The position numbers were made by a program, and so were the translations under genes. DNA of 42,892 nt, taken from NCBI GenBank assembly GCA_944372415.1, contig CALVZA010000048.1, forward strand, positions 1 through 42,892. The letters run 5' to 3'. Below the pieces are notes generated by a model. It ran no database searches, was not told the origin of the DNA, and was given only the letters and a program-made list of their open reading frames with translations. This document shows positions 16,199 to 24,782 of this stretch, one piece after another (position 1 is the stretch's first letter; each line of letters begins with the position of its first letter). The stretch is from an uncultured Bacilli bacterium. Lineage in GTDB: Bacteria; Bacillota_I; Bacilli_A; RF39; UBA660.

Positions 16199-16306
16199 AA
16201 TTTCACAATCCTTTCGTTATTCTTCCACTTACGTCTACTTATCTCACCAACAATAGCCACTAGGATCAATAATCAGTAAATGTGTTTATTAGGTCTTCAA
16301 AAAACC
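16199..16306 (-). promoter_or_regulatory. Structured leader of rpsB-tsf (possible S2 autoregulatory site)
   Basis: About 105 bases between the promoter and the rpsB ATG, less AT-rich than other spacers here (CCTAGTGGCTATTG, AAGTAGACGTAAGTGG on the minus strand). Other Firmicutes carry an rpsB leader RNA in this place. I could not establish a confident fold by eye. Confidence 0.4.
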
Positions 16307-16312
16307 AATAAT

Positions 16313-16341
16313 ATTTTAACAAACATTTTCTTTAATTTCAA
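16313..16341 (-). promoter_or_regulatory. Sigma-A promoter of rpsB-tsf
   Basis: On the minus strand TTGAAA (16341-16336), 17 bases, TAAAAT (16318-16313). Confidence 0.75.
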
Positions 16342-16363
16342 TAAAAAAAGAACGATAAACTAA

Positions 16364-16714
16364 TCATTTCTTTGAATTATACATCCTTCTTCCAAATTTT
16401 ATACAATTATTATTATTATCCAACTCTTTAACATCAATAATTAAATCGTTTTTATACTTGTCTGTAACTAAATTAATTATATCTTTAATAACTAAACTAC
16501 CATTTATCTTATTTGCTAACACACATTCAGTATTTATTAATTCATCATTACCATCTAATATATTTAATTTTAATACATAATGATTATCTTTTTTTAAATA
16601 ATCTACTACCATATTATAAACTTTCTTATCATCTAAAAATGAATCTAATAATAAAATATTATCAAAAAAATTTATAGAAGTTACAAACTTCTTATCTAAT
16701 AATAAATTATTCAT
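16364..16714 (-). CDS. Unknown protein, 116 residues
   Basis: Not recognised. It is Asn/Leu/Asp-rich and predicted soluble, with a start MNNLLLDKKFVTS and a strand-rich middle (YVLKLNILDGNDELINTECVL). Its pattern of alternating hydrophobic strands, then I..S..I..L.TD.Y, is weakly like one repeat of the next gene upstream (16766-17719), so it may be a single-copy relative; that is inference. It is 51 bases behind that gene in the same direction and probably shares its promoter. Confidence 0.6.
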   Translation of the reverse strand: MNNLLLDKKFVTSINFFDNILLLDSFLDDKKVYNMVVDYLKKDNHYVLKLNILDGNDELINTECVLANKINGSLVIKDIINLVTDKYKNDLIIDVKELDNNNNCIKFGRRMYNSKK

Positions 16715-16765
16715 ACTACCACTTCCTTGGTACTATATTATAATTTATAAATATTTAAAAAACAA

Positions 16766-17719
16766 TTACTTTTTTAATAATTTCAAAATATCTTTATCAC
16801 TATCTAACTTATCATTATTTAATTCACTAAATTTTTTATAAAAGATTCTATCAATATTATTATTTAAACTAAATTTTAAATTAATATTACTATTTAATTT
16901 AATAGCATAATAAGGATTAGTACTATAATTAAAAGACTGAATAACATAATTATTAGCATATCTAACTTTATTTAATAAATCATATAACTTTTCATAAATA
17001 ACACTATTATCTATTATAGATGCTCTTAAAGTCAATACATTTTCTTCTATAACGCTACCTCTTTTTATATTAAATGAATATATAAAACATTCTTTTTCTT
17101 TATCATAATAATTGGATACAGCAAATAAAAAAGGTTTAACATTATCATAATCTTCTTTACTATTATACTCATTTATTAAAAATAAAATATTAGAAAAAAT
17201 ATCAATAATTCTTATAGCCTTTTCTTTTTGTAATTCATCTTTATTAATAGAAGAATTCTCTTCCTTTTTAACAACTATAACTTTATCATTAAATCTCTCT
17301 TCTATTTTTTTACAATTTTCAATATCAATATCATTTTTTAAAACAAATTCAACTAGTATATCATTTTCTAAATTTATATTATATTTAAATGGTTTATTAT
17401 TCATATTAGTAAAAGATGTATAATAAAGTGAATTATTATATATTACATTTTCTAAAAAATTTATAATAGAACTATTATCTAGTTTATCTGCTAGTATTCT
17501 TACAACAAAAATTTCTTTTTGATTATTAATTCCTCTTAAAAGTTTTACTTCATATACTTTTTTATCTTTATCCTTAGCATATCGTTCTTCTATATTAAAA
17601 GTAAATCTTTTTTGATTATCATAACCTCTAATACTATTATATGATGATAAACGATTTATTAATTTATTTAATAAATCAAATTTAAAATTTTTTTTATATT
17701 CTTGTAAATTATTATTCAT
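16766..17719 (-). CDS. Unknown protein with internal duplication, 317 residues
   Basis: I know no family for this. Two halves align by eye: residues about 57-145 (YEVKLLRG, then DNSSIINFLENVIYNN, then INLENDILVEFVLKNDID) and about 212-303 (YSFNIKRG, then DNSVIYEKLYDLLNKV, then IKLNSNINLKFSLNNNID). Both have the order two strands, RG, strand, DNS plus helix, two strands with a final N-D/N-ID. A charged linker joins them. There is no signal peptide or membrane segment. It has a good promoter of its own and AAAGGAG before the ATG, and runs divergently from sigK. Confidence 0.65.
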   Translation of the reverse strand: MNNNLQEYKKNFKFDLLNKLINRLSSYNSIRGYDNQKRFTFNIEERYAKDKDKKVYEVKLLRGINNQKEIFVVRILADKLDNSSIINFLENVIYNNSLYYTSFTNMNNKPFKYNINLENDILVEFVLKNDIDIENCKKIEERFNDKVIVVKKEENSSINKDELQKEKAIRIIDIFSNILFLINEYNSKEDYDNVKPFLFAVSNYYDKEKECFIYSFNIKRGSVIEENVLTLRASIIDNSVIYEKLYDLLNKVRYANNYVIQSFNYSTNPYYAIKLNSNINLKFSLNNNIDRIFYKKFSELNNDKLDSDKDILKLLKK

Positions 17720-17749
17720 TAAACTCTTTCTCCTTTAAAACGAAATTAT

Positions 17750-17778
17750 AATATATTATAAATAAACTTTTTTGTCAA
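17750..17778 (-). promoter_or_regulatory. Sigma-A promoter of the duplicated-domain gene
   Basis: On the minus strand TTGACA (17778-17773), 17 bases, TATATT (17755-17750), about 30 bases before the ATG. Confidence 0.75.
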
Positions 17779-17827
17779 ATTATGTTATTTAAAATAAATA
17801 TTTTTATATAATTTATTGGAGGAATAT

Positions 17828-18523
17828 ATGATATTAAGTTTACTAAGTATATTTAAAAATCTCTATTTTTTTACAGGCTCTTACTCAATAAATGTTTTTC
17901 CAGATCCTCTTAGTCCAGAGGAAGAGGAAATTGCATTAGAAAAATTAAAATTAAAAGATAAAGCCGCAAGAGCTACACTAATTGAACATAATTTAAGATT
18001 AGTTGCTCATATAGTAAAAAAATATGATACTAAAGATAAAGATATAGACGATTTAATAAGTATTGGAACAATAGGCCTTATTAAAGGAATTGATAGTTTT
18101 AAAAATGATAAAAATACTAAATTAACCACCTATTGTGCTAAATGTATCCAAAATGAAATATTAATGTTTTTTAGAAATAATAAAAAACATATTAATGATG
18201 TAAGTTTAAATGATTCAATTGGTTTTGATAAAGACGGAAATGAAATTAATTTAATAGATGTAATTAAAAGTGATGAAGAAGATATATTAACAACTTTACA
18301 TAACAAAGATTCAATTAATACACTAATAAATTACTTAGATATACTAAATGCAAGAGAAAAAGAAATTATTATAAAACGTTATGGATTGTTTAATAATGAT
18401 GAATTAACACAAAAAGAAATATCAGAACAATTAAATATTTCTAGAAGTTATGTTTCTAGAATAGAAAAAAGAGCATTATTAAAAATATATAAAAAATTCT
18501 TAAAAAACAAGAAAGAATATTGA
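17828..18523 (+). CDS. sigK: Sporulation-type sigma factor SigK (unsplit)
   Basis: 231 residues from ATG 17828, which has GGAGG five bases in front (the frame extends to a TTG at 17816 that overlaps this site). The N-terminal hydrophobic stretch (ILSLLSIFKNLYFFTGSYS) and PLSPEEEE resemble the pro-sequence of SigK. Region 2 follows: LIEHNLRLVAHIVKKYD, DDLISIGTIGLIKGIDSF, TYCAKCIQNEILMFFR. Region 4 carries the HTH LTQKEISEQLNISRSYVSRIEKRAL. SigK directs late mother-cell genes in spore formers. The gene is continuous here, not split by a skin-type element. SigE is the nearest alternative. It ends with TGA, evidence for the standard code. Confidence 0.85.
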   Translation: MILSLLSIFKNLYFFTGSYSINVFPDPLSPEEEEIALEKLKLKDKAARATLIEHNLRLVAHIVKKYDTKDKDIDDLISIGTIGLIKGIDSFKNDKNTKLTTYCAKCIQNEILMFFRNNKKHINDVSLNDSIGFDKDGNEINLIDVIKSDEEDILTTLHNKDSINTLINYLDILNAREKEIIIKRYGLFNNDELTQKEISEQLNISRSYVSRIEKRALLKIYKKFLKNKKEY

Positions 18524-18628
18524 ATAAAACTCTAAACGTTAACACATAATATTTATATCTCGTACTATAAGCCCGTTCACTATTTAAGCTCTTTTTGAGA
18601 AAATATAATTAGAAAAGGTGTGAATTAC

Positions 18629-18865
18629 GTGGCCTATTATCATGCAAGTGATCATTATTATAACATTATAAGAAAAAATATTAAAAAGTATCGTAAAGAA
18701 AAACATTTTACGCAACAGCAACTCGCAGATGCAGCAGATTTGTCAGTAGATTATATCTGTGAAATAGAAAGTCTTACTAAAAATAAAAGTTTTAGTATAG
18801 TAACTTTAGGTAGAATTGCTGATGTTTTGGAGATTGACATTAGAGACTTTTTTATTAAAGAATAA
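18629..18865 (+). CDS. XRE-family transcriptional regulator
   Basis: 78 residues from GTG 18629 (AAAAGG ten bases upstream); a GTG at 18620 is in frame but too close to that site. One Cro/CI-type helix-turn-helix: IRKNIKKYRKEKHFTQQQLADAADLSVDYICEIES, then SIVTLGRIADVLEIDIRDFF. This is the usual five-helix domain with nothing added, so it probably acts as a dimeric DNA-binding regulator; the target is unknown. A terminator follows directly. Confidence 0.85.
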   Translation: MAYYHASDHYYNIIRKNIKKYRKEKHFTQQQLADAADLSVDYICEIESLTKNKSFSIVTLGRIADVLEIDIRDFFIKE

Positions 18866-18877
18866 TATAACAAAATT

Positions 18878-18905
18878 AAACTTACAAAAGTAAGTTTTTT
18901 CTTTT
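18878..18905 (+). terminator. Terminator of the XRE gene
   Basis: AAACTTAC (18878-18885), loop AAAA, GTAAGTTT (18890-18897), then TTTCTTTTT. Confidence 0.85.
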
Positions 18906-18944
18906 TCTAATTTTTTTAAAATAAATTATGTAAACTTAACATAA

Positions 18945-18972
18945 AATAAAAAAAGTTGATTAATCAACTTTT
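18945..18972 (-). terminator. Terminator of dut
   Basis: The palindrome AAAGTTGATTAATCAACTTT (18952-18971) is followed on the minus strand by a T-run and contains the region of the dut stop. Confidence 0.75.
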
Positions 18973-19425
18973 ATCAGTGGAACCAAATCCACCTATTCTT
19001 TCGCCTGTTGCATTATCATCGTCTACAACTAAATATTTTTGAAAAAAACCTTGTGCAATAGTATCACCTTTTTTAATAGTTACTTCTTCATCTTTTATAT
19101 TTATACATTGAATATAAATATGCCCATCATTATCTATATTACCATAATAATCTGAATCAATTACTCCCATACTATGTGGAAACATTATCCCTTGTTTTTT
19201 TGGCCCAGAACTTCTTGGCAATATCATTAAAACCTCATCGCTTAACATATAAGCCTTTAAACCCGTTGGAATAAGAGTTGGCTTCATACCTAATTTAAAT
19301 GGTAACAAAACAGTATCTTCGGCAGACTCTATATCATAAGCTGCAGAATGTTTTGTAGATCTTTTTGGTAAGTTAATATTCTTGTTTTCCCAACCCTTGG
19401 CTATTTTAAAACCTCTTTGTTTCAT
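18964..19425 (-). CDS. dut: dUTP diphosphatase
   Basis: 153 residues, trimeric dUTPase family. The five motifs are recognisable: AAYDIESAED, PRSSGPKKQGI, GVIDSDYYGNI, KKGDTIAQGFF and GERIGGFGSTD. The enzyme hydrolyses dUTP to dUMP and pyrophosphate, keeping uracil out of DNA and supplying dTMP synthesis. Its place directly behind nrdD-nrdG fits a deoxynucleotide supply unit. AAGGAG precedes the ATG. Confidence 0.93.
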   Translation of the reverse strand: MKQRGFKIAKGWENKNINLPKRSTKHSAAYDIESAEDTVLLPFKLGMKPTLIPTGLKAYMLSDEVLMILPRSSGPKKQGIMFPHSMGVIDSDYYGNIDNDGHIYIQCINIKDEEVTIKKGDTIAQGFFQKYLVVDDDNATGERIGGFGSTDKS

Positions 19426-19438
19426 AAATTCTCCTTCT

Positions 19439-19930
19439 TTAATCTAACAATATTATTTTATTTTGTTTTAAAGAGTTTTTTACATCGATAACTCTTTGAT
19501 TAGATGAACCACGCCACTTAAGTTTTGGATTATGTAATTCATCTTTATATACTCCATCAACTAATACGTCAATATATTTTAAAATTTCTAAATCTTGTAA
19601 ATTTTTATCAAATAAGAAACCAGACCATACCCAAATAGTTTTTTGGGGGTATTTTTCTTTAAAAGCCTTAGCTAATTCTGTTGTTCCTTTTATATTTTTT
19701 GGATGTAATGGTTCACCACCTAATATTGATAAACCAACTATGTAATCTAAATTAGATAATTCTAAAATCTTTTCTATGGTTTTAAAGTTAAATTCATTAC
19801 CACCATTAAAATCATGAGTTTCAGGATTAAAACAATTTTTACAATTAAACGTACAACCTTGCATAAATATCGAAACTCTTATTCCAGGACCATTTGAAAT
19901 ATCCATTTTTCTAATTTTATTATATCTCAT
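19439..19930 (-). CDS. nrdG: Anaerobic ribonucleotide reductase activating protein
   Basis: 163 residues. Radical SAM enzyme with CTFNCKNC (CxxxCxxC, Cys26/30/33) for the 4Fe-4S cluster, preceded by DISNGPGIRVSIFMQG and followed by LSILGGEPL. It uses S-adenosylmethionine to create the glycyl radical on NrdD. It starts two bases after the nrdD stop, so the two are translated together. Confidence 0.95.
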   Translation of the reverse strand: MRYNKIRKMDISNGPGIRVSIFMQGCTFNCKNCFNPETHDFNGGNEFNFKTIEKILELSNLDYIVGLSILGGEPLHPKNIKGTTELAKAFKEKYPQKTIWVWSGFLFDKNLQDLEILKYIDVLVDGVYKDELHNPKLKWRGSSNQRVIDVKNSLKQNKIILLD

Positions 19931-19932
19931 AA

Positions 19933-22092
19933 TTATTCCTCAGAATCTTTATTATCTATATGAATTACTCTTTCTTTTATTTCTTGAGTTCTTCCTTTAT
20001 TCCAAAAATTTGTACCAATATAACCGCAAGTACGTCTCGCAACATTTAATTTATCGTGATCTCTGTTACCACAATTTGGACAATACCATTCTAACTTATC
20101 ATCAATTAATATTTCTCCAGCATAACCACATTCTTGACAATAATCAGATTTAGTATTTAATTCAGCATACATTATATTATCATATATAAATTTAATTACT
20201 TCCATAACAGCATCTAAATTATTAGTTAAATTTGGCGTTTCAATATAAGATATTGCACCTCCAGGAGATAATTTTTGAAATTCACTTTCTAATTTTAATT
20301 TAGTAAAAGCATCTATTTCTTCAAATACTGGTACGTGATATGAATTAGTAATGTAATCTCTATCTGTTATACCTTTTATAATTCCAAAACGATCTTTTAA
20401 ACATTTTGCAAATTTATATGTAGTAGATTCTATTGGAGTTCCATAAACACTATAGTCTATTTTTTCCATTTCTTTCCATTCTTTACATTTATCATTCATT
20501 TTTTGCATAACTTCAAGACCAAATTCTTTACCCTTACCATTATCAGTATGAGAGTGTCCTGTCATAAATTTAACACATTCATATAGACCAGCATATCCTA
20601 ATGAAATAGTAGAATACCCATTATGCAATAAATCGTGAATAGATTCTCCTTTTTCAAGTCTTGCTAAAGCACCGTGTTGCCATAATATTGGAGCAACATC
20701 ACTAGTAGCCTTAGAAAGTCTCTTATGTCTTATTTGTAATGCTCTATGGCATAATTCTAGTCTTTCCTCAAATATTTTCCAGAATGTATCAAAATCTTTG
20801 TCGCTAGAAAGGGCTACATCAACTAAATTTATAGTTACAACACCTTGATTAAATCTTCCATAATATTTAGGTTTTCCATTTTCATCTACATAAGGAGTTA
20901 AAAATGAACGACATCCCATACAAGGGTAACAATTTCCATTACCATTCTTATCAATTTTAGATTCCTTCATAATTTTCTCTGAAATATAATCTGGTACCAT
21001 ACGTTTTGCAGTACATTCACAAGCAAGTTCTGTTAAGTAATAATATTTACTATCTTCTTTAATATTATCTTCTTCAAGTACATATAAAAGTTTTGGAAAA
21101 GCAGGAGTAATATAAACACCCTTTTCATTTTTCATACCTTGAATTCTTTGACGTAAAACTTCTTCTATAATCATAGCAAGTTCATCTTTGTATTCTTCAG
21201 TTTCACCTAAATACATACATACACTTAGAAATGGTGCTTGCCCATTAGTAGTAGTCATAGAATTTATTTGATATTGAAAAGTTTGCACACCATCAGTTAT
21301 TTCTTTTTTCAAATCTTCCTTAGCGTATTTTTCACATTCTTCTTTTTTAAATTTACGTCCTTTATATTTATCTAAATAACGATTATAACTATCTCTAACA
21401 AAAGGTGCTAAATGAGTAAGTGTAATAGTACAACCACCATATTGACTTGATGATACAGCAGTTATTAACTGCGTTGCTATAGTCATTGCTGTTAAAAACC
21501 TATGAGGTTTTTCTATCATAACTCCATTTATATTAGTACCATTTTGTAACATATCTTCAAGATTAATTAAATCACAATTATGTAAAGCATTTTGAGCAAA
21601 ATAATCCGCATCATGAAAATGTATTATTCCATCATCATGAGCACTAACTATATCTTCAGGCAATAAAAATCTTCTAGTAATATCAGTAGATGTAATACCT
21701 GCTAAATAATCTCTTTGTGTAGTAACAACCTTAGCATTTTTATTTGAGTTTTCTGTATTCCAGTATTCGTTTTCACCATCAATTAACTCTTTTATTGCTA
21801 AATCTGTTGTATTGCTACGTCTAACTAATTCTCTTGTATATCTATAAGTAATATACTTTTTAGCCAAGTTATATTTACCAATAGACATTAATTTCATTTC
21901 AATAATATCTTGAATATCTTCTACTAATATTCTCTTCTTATTAAGTCTTTCTATATATTTAACAATATTTTTTATTTGAGTAGATGACGCTTGATCTTCC
22001 TCTTCTACCTCTTTGTTAGCCTTTTCTATTGCTATCTCAATTTTTTCTGGACACCAATCTACCATATGTCCATCCCTTTTAATGACTTTCAT
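19933..22092 (-). CDS. nrdD: Anaerobic ribonucleoside-triphosphate reductase
   Basis: 719 residues, class III reductase, which makes dNTPs without oxygen. An N-terminal ATP-cone (KVIKRDGHMVDWCPEKIEIAI, about 1-90) is the allosteric site. FHDADYFAQNALHNCDL and FMTGHSHTDNGKG are in the barrel. CQECGYAGEILIDD, followed by WYCPNCG, is the four-cysteine zinc site, and RRTCGYIG near 686-693 carries the radical glycine. All key elements are present. It heads nrdD-nrdG-dut; upstream is a 16-bp palindrome shared with a divergent Crp/Fnr-type regulator. GGAGGT precedes the ATG. Confidence 0.97.
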   Translation of the reverse strand: MKVIKRDGHMVDWCPEKIEIAIEKANKEVEEEDQASSTQIKNIVKYIERLNKKRILVEDIQDIIEMKLMSIGKYNLAKKYITYRYTRELVRRSNTTDLAIKELIDGENEYWNTENSNKNAKVVTTQRDYLAGITSTDITRRFLLPEDIVSAHDDGIIHFHDADYFAQNALHNCDLINLEDMLQNGTNINGVMIEKPHRFLTAMTIATQLITAVSSSQYGGCTITLTHLAPFVRDSYNRYLDKYKGRKFKKEECEKYAKEDLKKEITDGVQTFQYQINSMTTTNGQAPFLSVCMYLGETEEYKDELAMIIEEVLRQRIQGMKNEKGVYITPAFPKLLYVLEEDNIKEDSKYYYLTELACECTAKRMVPDYISEKIMKESKIDKNGNGNCYPCMGCRSFLTPYVDENGKPKYYGRFNQGVVTINLVDVALSSDKDFDTFWKIFEERLELCHRALQIRHKRLSKATSDVAPILWQHGALARLEKGESIHDLLHNGYSTISLGYAGLYECVKFMTGHSHTDNGKGKEFGLEVMQKMNDKCKEWKEMEKIDYSVYGTPIESTTYKFAKCLKDRFGIIKGITDRDYITNSYHVPVFEEIDAFTKLKLESEFQKLSPGGAISYIETPNLTNNLDAVMEVIKFIYDNIMYAELNTKSDYCQECGYAGEILIDDKLEWYCPNCGNRDHDKLNVARRTCGYIGTNFWNKGRTQEIKERVIHIDNKDSEE

Positions 22093-22138
22093 TTTATACC
22101 TCCTACCTTCATGATTAAATTCTACAATATTTTCAAAA

Positions 22139-22183
22139 ATTATATATGTTGCAATTGCAACAATTAAATAAAAATGATAATAT
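22139..22183. promoter_or_regulatory. Divergent promoters with a 16-bp palindromic operator
   Basis: TGTTGCAATTGCAACA at 22147-22162 is a perfect palindrome. Its right half gives TTGCAA (22155-22160), the -35 box of a plus-strand promoter with a 17-base spacer and TAATAT (22178-22183) for the regulator gene. On the minus strand TATAAT (22144-22139) lies directly beside it and is the likely -10 box of nrdD. The palindrome overlaps both promoters, so a bound protein could repress both. Confidence 0.7.
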
Positions 22184-22201
22184 TTAATTAAGAGGTGTAA
22201 A

Positions 22202-22837
22202 ATGAAAAATTTATTTTATAATATTAGCGCCCTAAATAAACAAAAAATATTAAAGTCTTTAGAAGCAAATACTTTACAATTCAAAAAAAATAATATGATT
22301 TTAACTAATATTAAAGAAGATAATATTATTTGTATAATAATAGAAGGTTATTTACAAATAATTAAAACTGACTACAATGGAGATAGAACTATTATAGAAG
22401 AATTATATGAAGATGATGTATTTGGATCTAGAATGTCCTCTATTTCAAATAACGAATATGGTGTTATTACTAAAGAAGATTCTAAAATAATAATTATATA
22501 CTTTAATGAAATTATTAATAATAACCTTAATACTCCATACTATAATCAATTTTTAAAAAACTTATTACATATAATGTCAGATAAAATGAATAAAAATAAT
22601 GAACGAGTAGAAATTTTAACAAATAAAACAATTAGAAATAAACTACTTGCATATTTCAAAATAACTTCTAAAAAAAATAACTCACGAATTATATATTTAC
22701 CATATACATTTACTGATTTAGCAGATTATTTAGGAGTAGATAGATCAGCAATGTATAGAGAATTAAAAAATTTAAAAGAAGAAGGTTTAATAGAAATTAA
22801 AAATAAAAAAATAACTTTGAATATGTATGATAACTAA
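22202..22837 (+). CDS. Crp/Fnr-family transcriptional regulator
   Basis: 211 residues. A cyclic-nucleotide-binding-type beta barrel (about 20-115, with NIICIIIEGYLQIIKTDYNGDR and LYEDDVFGSRMS), a long dimer helix (about 110-140) and a C-terminal winged helix (FTDLADYLGVDRSAMYRELKNLKEEGLI, about 175-202). It has only one cysteine, so it cannot carry an FNR-type iron-sulfur cluster, and the barrel does not show the classic cAMP-binding residues. Lying opposite nrdD, it probably regulates nrdDG and itself through the palindrome between them. AGAGGTG precedes the ATG. Confidence 0.85.
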   Translation: MKNLFYNISALNKQKILKSLEANTLQFKKNNMILTNIKEDNIICIIIEGYLQIIKTDYNGDRTIIEELYEDDVFGSRMSSISNNEYGVITKEDSKIIIIYFNEIINNNLNTPYYNQFLKNLLHIMSDKMNKNNERVEILTNKTIRNKLLAYFKITSKKNNSRIIYLPYTFTDLADYLGVDRSAMYRELKNLKEEGLIEIKNKKITLNMYDN

Positions 22838-22873
22838 CTTTTTGTGATACAATATAAAAAAAGGAGAATTGAA

Positions 22874-24058
22874 ATGAAAGAAAAATTAAATAAGTATGCT
22901 AAATTATTAATAAATAGATGCTTATCAGTAAGTGAGGGACAACCACTTTTAATAAGTGCTCCAATAGATGCTATAGAATTTGTAAGAATTGTAACGAACG
23001 TTGCAATAACATCTGGAGTTAGAGATATATATTATGACTTTACAGATGATGAATTAAAATATTATGAATTAAAATATTATAATGAATCAGAACTTATAGA
23101 AAGTAATTTCTTTAATAAAAAAATATATGATGAATACGCAAAAAAAAATGCAGCATTTTTAATACTATGTGCAAATAATACGGATTTAATAAATGATATA
23201 AACGAAGATAAAATAACGTATACCAGCAAAATTTCTAGAAGTACTAGACCAATTTTTAATAAAAAACAACTTACATATGAAGTTCCTTGGTGTATAGCAT
23301 GTGTTTCTACTTTACCATATGCAAAAAAAGTTCTTCCAAACAGTAAAGATCCAGTTAATGATTTATGGAATTTAATATTTAAAATGACTTTAATTGATAC
23401 AGAAGATCCAATAAAATCATGGAATAATAAAATATTAAACAATACTCGTCTTGTAAAAAAATTAAATGAATTAAATATTAAAACATTAAAATATAAAAAT
23501 AGTCTAGGAACTGACTTTAAAATAAGTTTTGATAATAACATTTGGTGTGGAAGTAATACCAAAAGTAAAGACGGAAAAGATTTAATCGTTAATATGCCTA
23601 CAGAAGAAATATTTTCTTCTCCTAATAAATTTACTGCAAATGGTATAGTATATTCTTCTCGTCCCCTTATATATAATGGAACTTTAATAGATAAATTCTG
23701 GTTAAAATTTGATAAAGGAAAAGTAGTAGACTTTGATGCAGTTAATGGTAAAGAAATTTTAAAAGGTATATTAAATATTGAAAACGGAAACTACTTAGGA
23801 GAAGTCGCACTAGTAGATAAAAATTCTCCTATTTTTAAATCAAACATTATTTTTTACGAAACATTATATGATGAAAACGCAAGTTGTCATTTAGCACTAG
23901 GAGGCGGATTTACAGAATGTATAAAAGAAAATAATACAACTTTAAATAAATCGTTAATTCATATCGATTTTATGATAGGTACAAGCGATATGAACATAGA
24001 TGCAATAACTGATAATGGTATAGTTACAATTATGAAAAATGGTGAATTTGTAATATAA
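22874..24058 (+). CDS. M29-type aminopeptidase
   Basis: 394 residues from ATG 22874 (AAAGGAG nine bases upstream; the frame extends 10 codons further). The start KEKLNKYAKLLINRCLSVSEGQPLLISAPIDAIEF is typical of the thermophilic metalloaminopeptidase (AmpS/PepS) family. NMPTEEIFSSPNK, GEVALVDKNSPI, LYDENASCHLALGGGF and HIDFMIGTSDMNIDA hold the Glu, His and Asp ligands of the two metal ions. The enzyme trims N-terminal residues from peptides in the cytoplasm. It begins 36 bases behind the Crp/Fnr gene and may share its transcript. A strong terminator follows. Confidence 0.9.
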   Translation: MKEKLNKYAKLLINRCLSVSEGQPLLISAPIDAIEFVRIVTNVAITSGVRDIYYDFTDDELKYYELKYYNESELIESNFFNKKIYDEYAKKNAAFLILCANNTDLINDINEDKITYTSKISRSTRPIFNKKQLTYEVPWCIACVSTLPYAKKVLPNSKDPVNDLWNLIFKMTLIDTEDPIKSWNNKILNNTRLVKKLNELNIKTLKYKNSLGTDFKISFDNNIWCGSNTKSKDGKDLIVNMPTEEIFSSPNKFTANGIVYSSRPLIYNGTLIDKFWLKFDKGKVVDFDAVNGKEILKGILNIENGNYLGEVALVDKNSPIFKSNIIFYETLYDENASCHLALGGGFTECIKENNTTLNKSLIHIDFMIGTSDMNIDAITDNGIVTIMKNGEFVI

Positions 24059-24075
24059 ATTATGTTAAAATTAAT

Positions 24076-24103
24076 AAAAAACCATTCTTAAAATGGTTTT
24101 TTA
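24076..24103 (+). terminator. Terminator of the aminopeptidase gene
   Basis: AAAAACCATT (24076-24085) pairs with AATGGTTTTT (24092-24101), followed by TTATT. The flanking A- and T-runs make it work in both directions. Confidence 0.85.
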
Positions 24104-24131
24104 TTGTCAAAATTAACTTATCTTTCATTAA

Positions 24132-24782
24132 CTAAATATTAAATATTCTTTTTAATTCTTCAATTACATTATCTTTAAAGAAAATTAATAAACCTAAAAA
24201 AGTAATCGCATTTAAAACAACAGATATATATACAACTAAATCAGTAGCTAATAAATCCAGATAAATAAATACTAACGGTATTAAACCAACAATAGAATCT
24301 ATTATAATAGTCCTGGTATATTTAATAATAAAAGAATTTTTGTAAGCAATCATAATTATACTATTTATAGCATAAATAACCATACATAAAATAGGAATAA
24401 AATAAGTTGTTATAATTAAACTTTTCGTAAGAATATACCACCCTATTAGTAACAACATAATTATAAGAAAATATCTATTTATTGCTTTTATTATATTTTT
24501 ATAATTGTTTAATATAAATAAAACTAAAATAAAATTAGTAACTACTCCAAATATTATATATTTAGATATAAAAAATTTACTGGTAATATATTGTTCTAGA
24601 AAAAAAGATATAATACATATCGTTAATGATATAAATAACAACATTTTTTTAAAAAAACTATCACGTTTTTTTTCTATTTTTGGAAAAACATTATCGCTGA
24701 CTTCACCAAATAATTCCTTATCACATAAAGGACATCTTTTTAAAGAACCACTAATATCTAGTTTACAATTTCTACATCTCAT
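24132..24782 (-). CDS. Zinc-ribbon membrane protein (DUF6320-like)
   Basis: 216 residues from ATG 24782. The N terminus MRCRNCKLDISGSLKRCPLC is a two-CxxC zinc ribbon; after a charged linker come six or so membrane helices (about 45 to 205). I choose the third in-frame start because GGAG is then eight bases away; GTG 24791 and ATG 24788 are too close. The start lies inside the end of the acyltransferase gene, so the two are translationally coupled. This combination of a zinc ribbon with a multi-pass domain next to a condensation-type protein is seen in gut Firmicutes; the function is unknown. Confidence 0.75.
   Translation of the reverse strand: MRCRNCKLDISGSLKRCPLCDKELFGEVSDNVFPKIEKKRDSFFKKMLLFISLTICIISFFLEQYITSKFFISKYIIFGVVTNFILVLFILNNYKNIIKAINRYFLIIMLLLIGWYILTKSLIITTYFIPILCMVIYAINSIIMIAYKNSFIIKYTRTIIIDSIVGLIPLVFIYLDLLATDLVVYISVVLNAITFLGLLIFFKDNVIEELKRIFNI

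Noticed and set aside
16199-16306. T-box or metabolite riboswitch in front of rpsB
   Set aside because: No GGTGGNACCGCG motif or known aptamer core is present; an S2 leader is the simpler reading.
17816-17828. TTG start for sigK
   Set aside because: It overlaps the GGAGG ribosome site; ATG 17828 is correctly spaced and gives the usual SigK N terminus.
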